Origin: Planococcus citri
Lineage: Eukaryota > Arthropoda > Insecta > Hemiptera > Pseudococcidae
Length of the DNA stretch: 64,000 nucleotides
Direction: 5' to 3'
NCBI RefSeq assembly: GCF_950023065.1
Contig: NC_088677.1
Location: 15,208,001 to 15,272,000 of the forward strand
Under the pieces are notes generated by a model. That model searched no databases. It was given only the letters and a program-made list of their open reading frames with translations, and had not been told where the DNA came from. The translations under genes and the position numbers were made by a program. Shown here one piece after another: positions 1 through 11,830 of the stretch (its first letter is position 1; every line of letters starts with the position of its first letter).

Positions 1-1520
1 TCACTTCCTCGATGCAATTACTCAATACGGCGATCATTCGTTGAAATGAAGACAAGATAAACGAACAACTTAAAAGTTTCAAGGCGCTTTTCTTATTTTC
101 GCCAAAGTTCACTGATTTAAAGTGTGCGGTAACAACCGTATAATAAAGTTTTTTCTCATGTTGGCTCGTAAAATATACCCGATTTTCAATTTATAACGTA
201 ACTAGATCCGATATAGAATCTTTCTGCTGTGTCGCCATCGTGTTCACGAGTACAACAGTTATCAAAACTGAGGAAAAATTGCTGTACCGAACAAAATAAC
301 GTTGTAGGAATATTGAAGATGATGATGAATACGCACCAAGTGGTTGTTTACGTTGGTATACGTATCATTATGTCATACATGATGTGGATATGTTGCAAAC
401 GTGGGCAGACCAATTTGAAAATTCATTAAGAGTGTGTGGAAATTTGAGCTGTTGGAATAAATTCGCTTCATTATATGTATAGGTACCTATTCGCTGGTAA
501 ATAAAATTGATAGTAAAGTTTCCAACGACAACGCAATTCATTCGTGATGGGTTTGACATTGTTGCTAACGTATATGATGAATGAATACGAGACGTTTATA
601 GTTTACGACAGTTACTTATGCGTTTGTAAAATTCGACGAATAATGTATTGAACTCGTGTCACCTGGTATGATTAATTTTCTTCGATTTTAATAAACAGCA
701 CAGCACGTCTTCGATATCAACACCCTGGTGTTTTTTTTTACTTTCGTGAAATTAATCGTAGTTGAGAAGCAACGTTGATTATTAAGATGTGTTCGAGGCC
801 TCGAGGGAATCGATTGAGAATTGCTTCAGTCAAAGTTATTGTTGAATGTGTTGAAAACGACAACAACTGGTACCTGTATGAATGATTATAAGTTTGATCA
901 GCTCGTGACAATTTTGTTTACCAATTTTGTGAATATAATAAGTTGAAAAATTTACAATAAAATTAACCGGAAAAATTATACCTTCTGTAATCTAAAAGAA
1001 TTACCTACTGATTTATTTTATCTATAATTATTCATATAATGTAGGCAATTGTATTATTACTGCTTTCAAGTTTACCAACACCGAGCTGGTTATAGCTACA
1101 AATATGATACGACACGAGAACAAGGAGAATCTATAGAGAATAGTGGGTTTGTACACAGACACACCATGTCAACGGCTCACATGTAGCGAGCAACAAAGTT
1201 GTAAAGATTTGATGATTAATGAATTTCGGTAATGTTGTACATAAGGATTTGGTGTACGATGCGGAATTTCCTTACTTACAGTTGAGGTAATATGTCTTCG
1301 TTGATGGTATCGCGGTTTAAAGCCTGCAAGGCCGAGACAACTTTATATTTTTGTGATAACTAAATATTCAGCCCCGTAGGTGGAAGTGGAGTGATCTGAA
1401 ATGTCAGCGAAACTTGGAAACCCATTGGTGGATTTATTCTTGGATATTCAGGGCTATAGCAAAAGCAAGATACTTAGTGAGGCAAAACATATTGGAAAAT
1501 CTTTCAAGCAGGGATAGGGT
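1..1520. other. unique AT-rich DNA, no gene seen
   Basis: No open frame here resembles a known protein, and the longest are about 65 codons, as expected by chance. No tandem repeat is visible. A TAGGTACCTA-type motif lies near 480. It could be intergenic or intronic. Confidence 0.6.
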
Positions 1521-2457
1521 CTTTCACTACCACGGGTTTTAAACAGTGTTTTTCACCACCACTTGTTTTAAACAGTGTCTGTCAAAAACACGTTTTTTAA
1601 ACAGTGGCTGTCACTACCACTGGCTTTACAGAAAATATGCGTGAGTGACGTTTTGGCAGACATTGATTGTGCCGATCTGTCCCACATGCTTCCAAGCAAA
1701 TTCTACTCTTGAAAAATTCGCATTATAGCCAAAAAATCAAAGTTCAGCCACGAATTCAAACACGGGTTTCATGAGAACAAAGAGGTTTCATGAGCTGCGG
1801 GTTGTGGCGTTGAATTTGCCATTCCAATTAACCCCTAAGTGCAACATTTTCACAAAACCGTGTCTGTCACAAACACTGGTTTCCAACAGTGGTGTCAAAA
1901 ACATTGGTTTTAAACAGTGTCTGTCACAAACCATGGTTTCAAACAAAGTCTGTCACTACCACTGGTTTTAAAAAGTGTCTGTCACTACCACTGGTTTTGA
2001 ACAGTGTCTGTCACAAAAACTGCATTTAAAATGTGTCTGTCACTACCACTGGTTTTAAACAGTGTCTGTCACAGACACTGCTTTTAAAATGTGTCTGTGA
2101 CTACCACTGGTTTTAAACAGTGTATGTCACTTCCACTGGTTTTAAACAGCGTCTGTCACAAACACTGCTTTTAAAATGTGTCTGTTACTACCACTGGTTT
2201 TCTACAGTGTTTGTCACTACCACTGTTTTTAAACAGTGTCTGTCACTACCACTGGTTACAAACAGAGTCTGTCAGAAACACTGGTTTCAAACAGTGTCTG
2301 TCAGAAACACTGGTTTCAAACAGTGTCTGTCACTACCACTGGTTTCAAACAGTGTCTGTCACTACCACTGGTTTTTAACAGTGTCTGTCACCACCACTGG
2401 TTTTAAACAGTGTCTGTCACTACCACTGGTTATAAGCAGTGTCCGTCACTACCACTG
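1521..2457. repeat. 29-bp minisatellite, array A
   Basis: Tandem copies of a 29-bp unit carrying CTGTCACTACCACTGG followed by TTTTAAACAGTGT. The first few copies (1521-1640) are degenerate and separated by about 210 bp of non-repeat DNA from the main run (about 1855-2457). Variants swap CACTACCACT for CAGAAACACT or CACAAACACT. The array stops abruptly at a TIR element and resumes beyond it, so arrays A and B were once one array. Open frames across it (2120-2569, for example) are by-products of a repeat poor in stop codons. Confidence 0.95.
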
Positions 2458-3567
2458 CCCTATCGACGATACATACGCTTTCGCCAACATTTTCGCCATT
2501 TTTTCGCCTCAATTGCAGCGAAAAGCGAGGTTTTTCGCTACGCTGAATTGTGAAGCAGTTGGGCGATAGCGAAATGTAGACGATTCGCGGTGGCTTTGTT
2601 AGCGGCAGCAGCGAATGGTCAAAAATTCGCGAATGCCGGTCTGTTTTTTATTGCTGATTTAACAATAAAATAATCTCGCAGCGATTCGCCATGTATTCGT
2701 CTCAAGTATTGGTCAACATTTGAGATGCGAGGTGACGTCAACATCCGGTTCATCACTGGCATTACCGATAATCTATAAATAACTTCGCATTCTTCAACCG
2801 ATTACCCAACTGTCGAACGGTTCGAACTACTTTTACAGTAGTTGTGACGAATATCTACATCTAGTGGTCAGTCAGTTATGAAGTTGAGTTGATGCGAACG
2901 TGTTGTAATTTTTTTTTTAAAAACGTAGTGTTGATTTTTTGTTTGTATATTTTGATCAGTGATCAGTGTGTTGTGTTGTGCTATGGTGTAAATGTGTGGT
3001 GCAAATGTGTGGTGTAAAAGTGCAGTGTAAACGTGATGTTTGACAGAAAAAAGAATTGTGTACCTATACATGTTTTTTCCCAATTACTCACAAAATAAAC
3101 GTTTCGCCATGGCACCTTCTTCCTGGGCCAGTGGCTTCCCAACACCATCCCCCACAATTTGCATCATTGGGTTTTCAGGTGTTTAGCAGGATCGAGACTT
3201 TGAAAATTTTTGGTTTGAGTGAGACAAGTGTGTGAGTTGGACTGAGGGATCGAGTAAGGTTAGTGTGAAGTGTACCTATATGATCGATTGTAGTGGTTGG
3301 TGGTTTTTGAGAAAAGAAAATTTAAAAAAAAAAACATAATTTTGGTGTATTTTTCCTAGGTAAACAGAAAGCGAAGTGTTCGCAAATCACTGGCAATTTG
3401 CCAACAGTTCGCTAGCGGTTCGGCAATCATTCGTTAGCGAATTCGCGAGTAATTCGCTCCATTGAATTATGTGCGAAACGAATACATGGCGTTTCGTCGG
3501 CAAAATATAGGCGACTTTCTGAGACTGGTACGCCAGCGAATTCGCGTATGTAACATCGTCGATAGGG
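2458..3567. mobile_element. non-autonomous DNA transposon with TIRs, inserted in the minisatellite
   Basis: A 1110-bp segment interrupts the 29-bp array. Its ends are inverted: CCCTATCGACGAT then ACATACGC at the left, and the same pair with three extra bases between at the right (read on the minus strand). Both subterminal regions are dense in GCGAA/TTCGC words, a common arrangement for transposase-binding sites. The middle is unique and has no transposase frame. The array flanks rejoin as ACCAC-TG-GTTAC with at most a 2-bp duplication, so I cannot assign the superfamily. Confidence 0.7.
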
Positions 3568-6500
3568 TGGTTACAAACATAGTCTGTCAGAAACACTGGT
3601 TTAAAACAGTACCTGTTACTACCACTGGTTTCAAAATGTGTCTGCCAGAAACACTGGTTTTAAACAGTATCTGTCACTACCACTGGTTATAAACAGTGTC
3701 TGTCACCACCACTGGTTTTAAACAGTGTTTGTCACTACCACTGTTTTTAAACAGTGTTTGTCAGTACCACTGTTTTCGAACAGTGTCTGTCACTACCACT
3801 GGTTTCAAACAGTGTCTGTCACTACCACTCGTTTATAACAGTGTCTGTCACCACCACTGGTTATAAACAGTGTCCGTCACTACCACTGGTTACAAACATA
3901 GTCTGTCAGAAACACTGGTTTTAAACAGTATCTGTCACTACCACTGGTTATAAACAGTGTCTGTCACCACCACTGGTTTTAAGCGGTGTTTGTCACTACC
4001 ACTGTTTTTAAACAGTGTTTGTCACTACCACTGTTTTTGAACAGTGTCTGTTACTACCACTGGTTTCAAACAGTGTCTGTCACTACCACTGGTTATGAAC
4101 AGTGTCCGTCACTACCACTGGTTACAAACATAGTCTGTCAGAAACACTGGTTTAAAACAGTTCCTGTTACTACCACTGGTTCCAAAATGTGTCTGTCAGA
4201 AACACTGGTTTTGAACAGTGTTTGTCACTACCCCCGGTTTTAAGCAGTGTCTGTCACAAACACTGGTTTTAAAAAGTGTGTGTCACAAACACTGGTTTTA
4301 TAATGTGTCTGTCACTACCACTGATTTTATATAGTGTCTGTCATTACCACTGCTTTTGAACAGTGTCTGTCACTACCACTGGTTTCAACCCGTGTCTGTC
4401 ACTACCACTGGTTTTTAACAATATCTGTCACAAACACTGCTTTTAAAATGTGTTTGTCACTATCACTGGTTTTAAACAGTGTCTGTCACTACCACTGTTT
4501 TTAAACAGTGTCTGTCACTACCACTGGTTTCAAACAGTGTCTGCCAGAAACACTGGTGTTAAACAGTGTCCGTCACTGCCACCTGTTTTAAGCAGTGTCT
4601 GTAACCACCACTGGTTTTAAACAGTGTTTGTCAATACCACTGTTTTTAAACAGTGTTTGTCACTACCACTGGTTATAAACAGTGTCCAACACTACCACTG
4701 GTTACAAACATAGTCTGTCAGAAACACTGGTTTCAAGCAGTGTCTGTCACTACCATGGGTTTTTAACAATATCTGTCACAAACATTGCTTTTAAAATGTG
4801 TCTGTTACTACCACTGGTTTCAAAATGTGTCTGCCAGAAACCCTGGTTTTAAACAGTGTCTGTCACTACCACTGGTTTCAAGCAGTGTCTGCCAGAAACA
4901 CTGGTGTTGAACAGTGTCTGTCACTACCTCCGGTTTTAAGCAGTGTCTGTCACCACCACTGGTTTTAAACAGTGTTTGTCACTACCACTGGTTACAAACA
5001 TAGTCTGTCACCACCACTGGTTTTGAACAGTACCTGTTACTAACACTGGTTTCAAAATGTGTCTGTCAGAAACACTGGTTTTAAACAGTGTCTGTCACTA
5101 CCACTGTTTTTAAACAGTGTCTGTCACTACCACTGGTTTCAAACAGTGTCTGCCAGAAACACTGGTGTTAAGCAGTGTCCGTCACTGCCACCTGTTTTAA
5201 GCAGTGTCTGTAACCACCACTGGTTTTAAACAGTGTTTGTCAATACCACTGTTTTTAAACAGTGTTTGTCACTACCACTGGTTATAAACAGTGTCCGTCA
5301 CTACCACTGGTTACAAACATAGTCTGTCAGAAACACTGCTTTTGAACAGTGTCTGTCACTACCACTGGTTTCAACCCGTGTCTGTCACTACCACGGGTTT
5401 TTAACAATATCTGTCACAAACATTGCTTTTAAAATGTGTCTGTTACTACCACTGGTTTCAAAATGTGTCTGCCAGAAACACTGGTTTTAAACAGTGTCTG
5501 TCACTACCACTGGTTTCAAGCAGTGTCTGCCAGAAACACTGGTGTTGAACAGTGTCTGTCACTACCACCGGTTTTAAGCAGTGTCTGTCACCACCACTGG
5601 TTTTAAACAGTGTTTGTCACAAACAATGCTTTTAAAATGTGTTTGTCACTATCACTGGTTTTAAACAGTGTCTGTCACTACCACTGTTTTTAAACAGTGT
5701 CTGTCACTACCACTGGTTTCAAACAGTGTCTGCCAGAAACACTGGTGTTAAACAGTGTCCGTCACTGCCACCTGTTTTAAGCAGTGTCTGTAACCACCAC
5801 TGGTTTTAAACAGTGTTTGTCAATACCACTGTTTTTAAACAGTGTTTGTCACTACCACTGGTTATAAACAGTGTCCGTCACTACCACTGGTTACAAACAT
5901 AGTCTGTCAGAAACACTGGTTTCAAGCAGTGTCTGTCACTACCACTGGTTTCAACCCGTGTCTGTCACTACCATGGGTTTTTAACAATATCTGTCACAAA
6001 CATTGCTTTTAAAATGTGTCTGTTACTACCACTGGTTTCAAAATGTGTCTGCCAGAAACCCTGGTTTTAAACAGTGTCTGTCACTACCACTGGTTTCAAG
6101 CAGTGTCTGCCAGAAACACTGGTGTTGAACAGTGTCTGTCACTACCTCCGGTTTTAAGCAGTGTCTGTCACCACCACTGGTTTTAAACAGTGTTTGTCAC
6201 TACCACTGGTTACAAACATAGTCTGTCACCACCACTGGTTTTGAACAGTACCTGTTACTAACACTGGTTTCAAAATGTGTCTGTCAGAAACACTGGTTTT
6301 AAACAGTGTCTGTCACTACCACTGTTTTTAAACAGTGTCTGTCACTACCACTGGTTTCAAACAGTGTCTGCCAGAAACACTGGTGTTAAGCAGTGTCCGT
6401 CACTGCCACCTGTTTTAAGCAGTGTCTGTAACCACCACTGGTTTTAAACAGTGTTTGTCAATACCACTGTTTTTAAACAGTGTTTGTCACTACCACTGGT

Positions 6501-8031
6501 TATAAACAGTGTCCGTCACTACCACTGGTTACAAACATAGTCTGTCAGAAACACTGCTTTTGAACAGTGTCTGTCACTACCACTGGTTTCAACCTGTGTC
6601 TGTCACTACCACGGGTTTTTAACAATATCTGTCACAAACATTGCTTTTAAAATGTGTCTGTTACTACCACTGGTTTCAAAATGTGTCTGCCAGAAACACT
6701 GGTTTTAAACAGTGTCTGTCACTACCACTGGTTTCAAGCAGTGTCTGCCAGAAACACTGGTGTTGAACAGTGTCTGTCACTACCACCGGTTTTAAGCAGT
6801 GTCTGTCACCACCACTGGTTTTAAACAGTGTTTGTCAATACCACTGTTTTTAAACAGTGTTTGTCACTACCACTGGTTACAAACATAGTCTGTCACCACC
6901 ACTGGTTTTAAACAGTACCTGTTACTACCACTGGTTTCAAAATGTGTCTGTCAGAAATACTGGTTTTAAACAGTGTTTGTCACTACCACCGGTTTTAAGC
7001 AGTGTCTGTCACAAACACTGGTTTTAAACAGTGTGTGTCATGAACACTGGTTTTATAATGTGTCTGTCACTACCACTGATTTTAAATAGTGTCTGTCATT
7101 ACCACTGCTTTTGAACAGTGTCTGTCACTACCACTGGTTTCAACCCGTGTCTGTCACTACCACTGGTTTTTAACAATATCTGTCACAAACACTACTTTTA
7201 AAATGTGTTTGTCACTACCACTGGTTTTAAACAGTGTCTGTCACTACCACTGTTTTTAAACAGTGTCTGTCACTACCACTGGTTTCAAACAGTGTCTGCC
7301 AGAAACACTGGTGTTGAACAGTGTCTGTCACTACCACCGGTTTTAAGCAGTGTCTGTCACCACCACTGGTTTTAAACAGTGTCTGTCACTACCACTGGTT
7401 ATAAACAGTGTCCGTTACTACCACTGGTTACAAACATAGTCTGTCAGAAACACTGGTTTTAAACAGTATCTGTCACTACCACTGGTTATAAACAGTGTCT
7501 GTCACCACCACTGTTTTTAAACAGTGTTTGTCACTACCACTGTTTTTAAACAGTGTCTGTCACTACCACTGGTTTCAAACAGTGTCTGCCAGAAACACTG
7601 GTGTTAAACAGTGTTTGTCACTACCCCCGGTTTTAAGCAGTGTCTGTCACAAACACTGGTTTTAAACAGTGTGTGTCACGAACACTGGTTTTATAATGTG
7701 TCTGTCACTACCACTGGTTTTAAATAGTGTCTGTCATTACCACTGCTTTTAAACAGTGTCTGTCACTACCACTGGTTTCAACCTGTGTCTGTCACTACCA
7801 CTGGTTTTTAACAATATCTGTCACAAACATTGCTTTTAAAAAGTGTCTGTCACTACCACTGGTTTCAACCCATGTCTGTCACTACCACTGGTTTTAAACA
7901 GTGTCTGTCACAAACACTGCTTTAAAAATGTGTCTGTCACTACCACTGGTTATAAACAGTGTCCGTCACTACCACAGGTTTCAAAAAGTGTCTGTCACTA
8001 CCACTGTTTTTAAACTGTGTCTGTCATTTTA
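3568..8031. repeat. 29-bp minisatellite, array B, with higher-order structure
   Basis: About 154 copies of the 29-bp unit. Diagnostic variants recur at exact multiples of 29. The variant GCCACCTGTTTTAAGCAG falls at about 4581, 5190, 5770 and 6408 (gaps of 21, 20 and 22 monomers). CATGGGTTTTTAAC occurs at 4754 and 5972, and CACGGGTTTTTAAC at 5392 and 6610, both 1218 bp (42 monomers) apart. This is a higher-order repeat of two roughly 600-bp halves, duplicated. The region is noncoding. Confidence 0.95.
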
Positions 8032-8186
8032 TCTGCCTTACCTGAATTTTTCCAAATGAAACGTAAATTTGCATGACTTGGGAGCTGTAGAGCTTTGTTT
8101 TTTCATGTGAGGAGTTTGATATTTTTGGTTTCAGAATTTTCCCGACGGTGCCAAGTATTTGCCATAAATGTGCCATGCCACATGTC
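8032..8186. other. AT-rich DNA between arrays
   Basis: Unique sequence linking the minisatellite to the next repeat block. No gene is seen. Confidence 0.4.
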
Positions 8187-8600
8187 ACATAATAGAGCAT
8201 ATAAATTTCGTTTATCATGCAACATTAATGTAACATGAGCAGAGGCCTTTTTCATTGGCATATCTATGAAACATTTCTGCATCATGTTAAAATTTCATAA
8301 ATGGCACATGAAAAACGAAATTTATAGGCTGTATTATGTGACATGTGCCATGGCACTTTCTAAGTACAATTTCATGTTACATAAATTTTATCCCTCCCAA
8401 GTGACAAAAATGTTGCATGAAAAACGAAATTTATATGCTCTATTATGTGCCATCAGCTATGGTACATTTCTGGCCTGATCTCATGTCACATAAATTGTGT
8501 ACTTTCCAGGTGACAAAAATGTTGCATGAAAAACGAAATTTATATGCTCTATTATGTGCCATTAGCTATGGCACATTTCTGATCTGATCTAATGTCACAT
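8186..8600. repeat. about 110-bp repeat: three direct copies and one inverted
   Basis: A unit containing ATGAAAAACGAAATTTATA followed by a GTGCCAT/ATGGCAC palindromic pair occurs in direct orientation near 8303, 8413 and 8521 and inverted near 8186-8232. The direct copies are about 108-110 bp apart. The inverted first copy could fold with the next one. No coding content is seen. Confidence 0.75.
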
Positions 8601-9161
8601 ATGTGGGCATTCAAAGTGCCTAGTGCACCATATTTTTATCACAGAATATTCATCAAGATATCATACCGAAGTCACATTAATGTCACATTTATGGCACATT
8701 TGTTAATTTTAGCAGTATTTATTAATTAACTATTTTTATTAATTATTAATTCAAGTTTTTTCATCATTTATAGCTGTATTACCATTCTTAACATATTTAT
8801 TTATGAGATACTTTTCTGGAACATGCTTCAATTTTTAATAAATTTTCTGCCGGACGGAGGATTCGAACCTGGGACCTCTGGATTACTGAGCACAGATTAG
8901 TGCAGCTAGCCACCCTGTGAATATTTCATATAAGGACAAAAGTGGAATATAATTGTTACTGTCCTCATAATTTGTTACATATACATGCCATTAATGCCAC
9001 AATTTTCCTTTTCACATAATTTTAAGGAATTTATGGTGATTTTATCATAGGTACTGTTGATATCATTTTCATCATGGCATAAATGAGTGTCCTTTCATGA
9101 CTTATTGCTGAAATGATATACTTATCACTTTGTTTGGTATATTTTTATGAGCTTTTTTCAA
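8600..9161. other. AT-rich DNA with CACATTTATG-like words
   Basis: Many short words such as GTCACATTTATGGCAC recur without a clear period. Apart from the tRNA-like segment at 8845-8928 I see no feature. Confidence 0.4.
8845..8928 (-). repeat. tRNA-like segment (SINE head or tRNA pseudogene)
   Basis: On the minus strand the segment has an exact RNA polymerase III B box (GGTTCGAATCC) about 45 bp downstream of a weak A-box-like TGGCTAGCTGCAC. The T stem has several mismatches and no paired acceptor stem is visible, so it is not a working tRNA. A tRNA-derived SINE head is the likeliest reading. A SINE body was not delimited. Confidence 0.5.
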
Positions 9162-10160
9162 GCACTTTTATGATACAATATAAAAATTGAAATTATGGGA
9201 CATAAAAATGTAATTTTATTTGGTTTAAATTTGCTGCAAAGTTGAACAATTTCCTGCAGATTATTTTGATGGCTTACTGATAGCACATAAATGTTTCTTT
9301 TGGAAGTGCCATTATAAGCACTTGCTTATGGCACTTTATTGATACAATAAAAAAACAATAAAAGAGGAACATTGATGAAAACTGAAAATTTGATCTTAAT
9401 GTACCTATGTGTTGAGTATAAAAACTGCACAATTTCCAAAGAGTCATTGTATGGTATGTTGATTAGACATTGAAGTTTTTGTTGCAAGTGCAATTTTATG
9501 CACTTGATTCTGGTACTTTTATGATACAGTAAAACAGTGTAAATGATGGTACATAAAAGAGAAACATTCATGAAATCTGAAAAATGTGGTCTTTGTGTGC
9601 TGTAAAACTGAAAAATGCTCATGTGTCATTTTATGGTTTGCTCATGAGACACTAACATTTCTTCTGCAAGTGCAATGTCATGCACTTGCTTCTGGCACTT
9701 TTATGATACAATAAAAGAATGAGAGTTATGAGAGATAAAAGAGAAATTTTGGTAAGAACTGAAAATTTGACCTTAATATGTCATAAAAAATTCACTATTT
9801 CCAAAGAGTCATTGTAAGGCATGTTGATTGGACATAAATGTTTTTTTGGCAAGTGCAATTTTATGCACTTGATTCTGGCACTTTTATGATACAATAAAAC
9901 AGTGAACATTTAGGGACATAAAAGAGAAACATTCATGAAAGCTGAAAATGTGGTCTTTGTGTGCTGTAAAACTGAAAAATTTCTTATGTGTCATTTTATG
10001 GTTTGCTGATGAGACACTAATGTTTCTTTTATGAGTGCAATTTTATGCACTTGCTTCTGGCATTTTTATGATACAATAGAAGAATGAAAATTATGAGGCA
10101 TAAAAGTGTGACATCAATAACAACTAAAAATTTGTCCTTTATGTGCATTAAGGCACACAA
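9162..10160. repeat. 182-bp tandem repeat with alternating variants
   Basis: The landmark GCACTTTTATGATACAATA occurs with small changes at 9162, 9331, 9513, 9695, 9878 and 10060. After the first gap of 169 the spacing is 182-183 bp. Units starting at 9513 and 9878 continue with a CAGTG-type tail, while those at 9695 and 10060 continue with GAATG, indicating a roughly 365-bp dimer. Each unit also holds GTGCAATTTTATGCAC, itself palindromic. No protein is encoded. Confidence 0.85.
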
Positions 10161-11289
10161 CTTCCTGCAGAACTGTGTTTGTCATACTGCAAGCACTTTC
10201 ATTTCACTCTGAAATGATATTTTTTCAGAGCCATTACAATTGGCATTGTTTTGTAATTTGCTGATATGACATACATGTCACTTTTTTAGAGCAATTTTAT
10301 ATACTGCTGTAAGGTAGCTTTATGTTATCTTATGTGGAGTGCAATTATGGGATAGATCAAAGTCCCTTATATGTGAACATAAACTGTGACATTAATGTGA
10401 CGTTAAACCACATGATTTGCTGCATGACATGATAATGTCACATTTCTGAACAATTTCAGGTAGTTTTTCATGTGCTATTATTATGGGCCATAATATAGCA
10501 TTAGATGAAAATATATAATGACACATTTGTAGGTGGCATTATGAGTACTAAGATGATTGCTCATATTGGTAACAATAAAAGGACACAATTCATGCCATGC
10601 CATTTTCAAGTCACATTTTGATCCACTAAAAATGGTATTGAAATGTGACCTTTTGAAATCACATTCATGCCACCAGAATATGGTTTGATTTGTTACAATT
10701 GAAGCACAATTTTAATGGTATGACATAATTGTAACATTTTTCTGTTACATACCTTGTGCAATTTTTAGAGCATATTAATGTAGAGTCATGAAATGGCGGA
10801 ATTATGTCACTTTTATGAGCCTAGAGTGTCATAAAATTTCGTTTTTGGCACCGCCGGGTTAGAATTTAAATTACGTTTTTTGTAGAAATTTCAACTTTGA
10901 AAAAATGAGACCAAAAGCATTCAAAAACTTGAGTTTTTAGAAGTAAAATAATGTTCACTTCTTATGCAAGGAGTTTATTTTTCGATTTAAACATTTTTTT
11001 TGTGGGAATGTATAGATTTTTAGCAAGTTTGAATTTGAAAAAGAAAACCTTGAAGGCCTAAGAGAAGCGCGAGTGCCGAGGTTTTCAATAATTTATAATT
11101 CAAGAAGTGACTCAAGCTTTCAAAAATGTGTAATTCATGTTCCAAAAAAGTCGACAAATGGCTTCATGAAGTTAAAAATTTTTTTAAATTTTCCAACTTT
11201 GTCCAAATTTGCCAGCGATATTAAAATTTGTGACTTTTTCAAAATTTGACAATTTTGGGAGGTGGAATGTGTTCCACCCTGGTATGTTT
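10160..11289. other. AT-rich DNA, no gene seen
   Basis: Continues the TGACATTAATGTGAC-type word content up to about 10850 and then becomes simple AT-rich sequence. No frame is recognisable. Confidence 0.5.
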
Positions 11290-11830
11290 GGTGACTGCTT
11301 ATCCGTCTGTGTGACTTTCCAAGATCGTCTGTTGGTCTCCCAAGGTCATTGACCCGTCTGTCCAGCTTCTCAAGGTCGTCTGTCTTCTGCCCGGCCTCTC
11401 AAGGTCACTGACCTACCTAAGCTAGCTTCTCAATTCAAGGGCACAATTCCTGTCTAGCCTCTCAAGGTCATTGGCCTGTATGTCTGGCTTCTCAATGTTG
11501 TCTGTCTATCTATCTAGGCTCTTAAGATCACTGACTCTTGTATCCAGATTCTCAAGGTCACTGACTTACCTGTCTATCCACTCACAGTCGTCTGTCTGTG
11601 TGTCAGTCAGTCTATTTAGCCTCTCAAGGTTGTCTGTGTGCTTGTCTGGCTTTCACAAGGTCGTCTGCCTGCTTCACTGTTCTCTTAAGGTCATTTACCC
11701 ATCTGCGTTTCGTGCTCAATGTTGTTTGCTTTCCTTTCCGGCCTCGTAGGGCCATTGCCCCATCTGTCTGATCTTTCAGCGTTATCTGTCTTCTTGTCTG
11801 GCTTCCCAAAGCTCTAAAATTGATTTGAAA
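11290..11830. repeat. CTCAAGGTC minisatellite, array 1
   Basis: A degenerate tandem array whose unit, about 25-30 bp, contains TCTCAAGGTCATTGACC alternating with TCAAGGTCGTCTGTCTG and CTGTCTGGCTTC. The 92-codon frame inside it is repeat-derived. The same family returns at 22785-23400, again next to a G- and purine-rich tract ending near a CAACGTC/TAACGTC word. Confidence 0.85.

Noticed and set aside
2120..2569. 149-codon frame rich in HYHWF/CLSLPLV repeats
   Set aside because: It is the 29-bp minisatellite read through. A 29-bp period cycles through all frames, and similar frames appear wherever stops are rare.
3568..8031. CRISPR-like array of about 29-bp repeats
   Set aside because: The units are contiguous with no spacers, diverge gradually, and the DNA is eukaryotic.
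8845..8928. Functional tRNA gene
   Set aside because: The B box is intact, but the T stem and acceptor stem do not pair.
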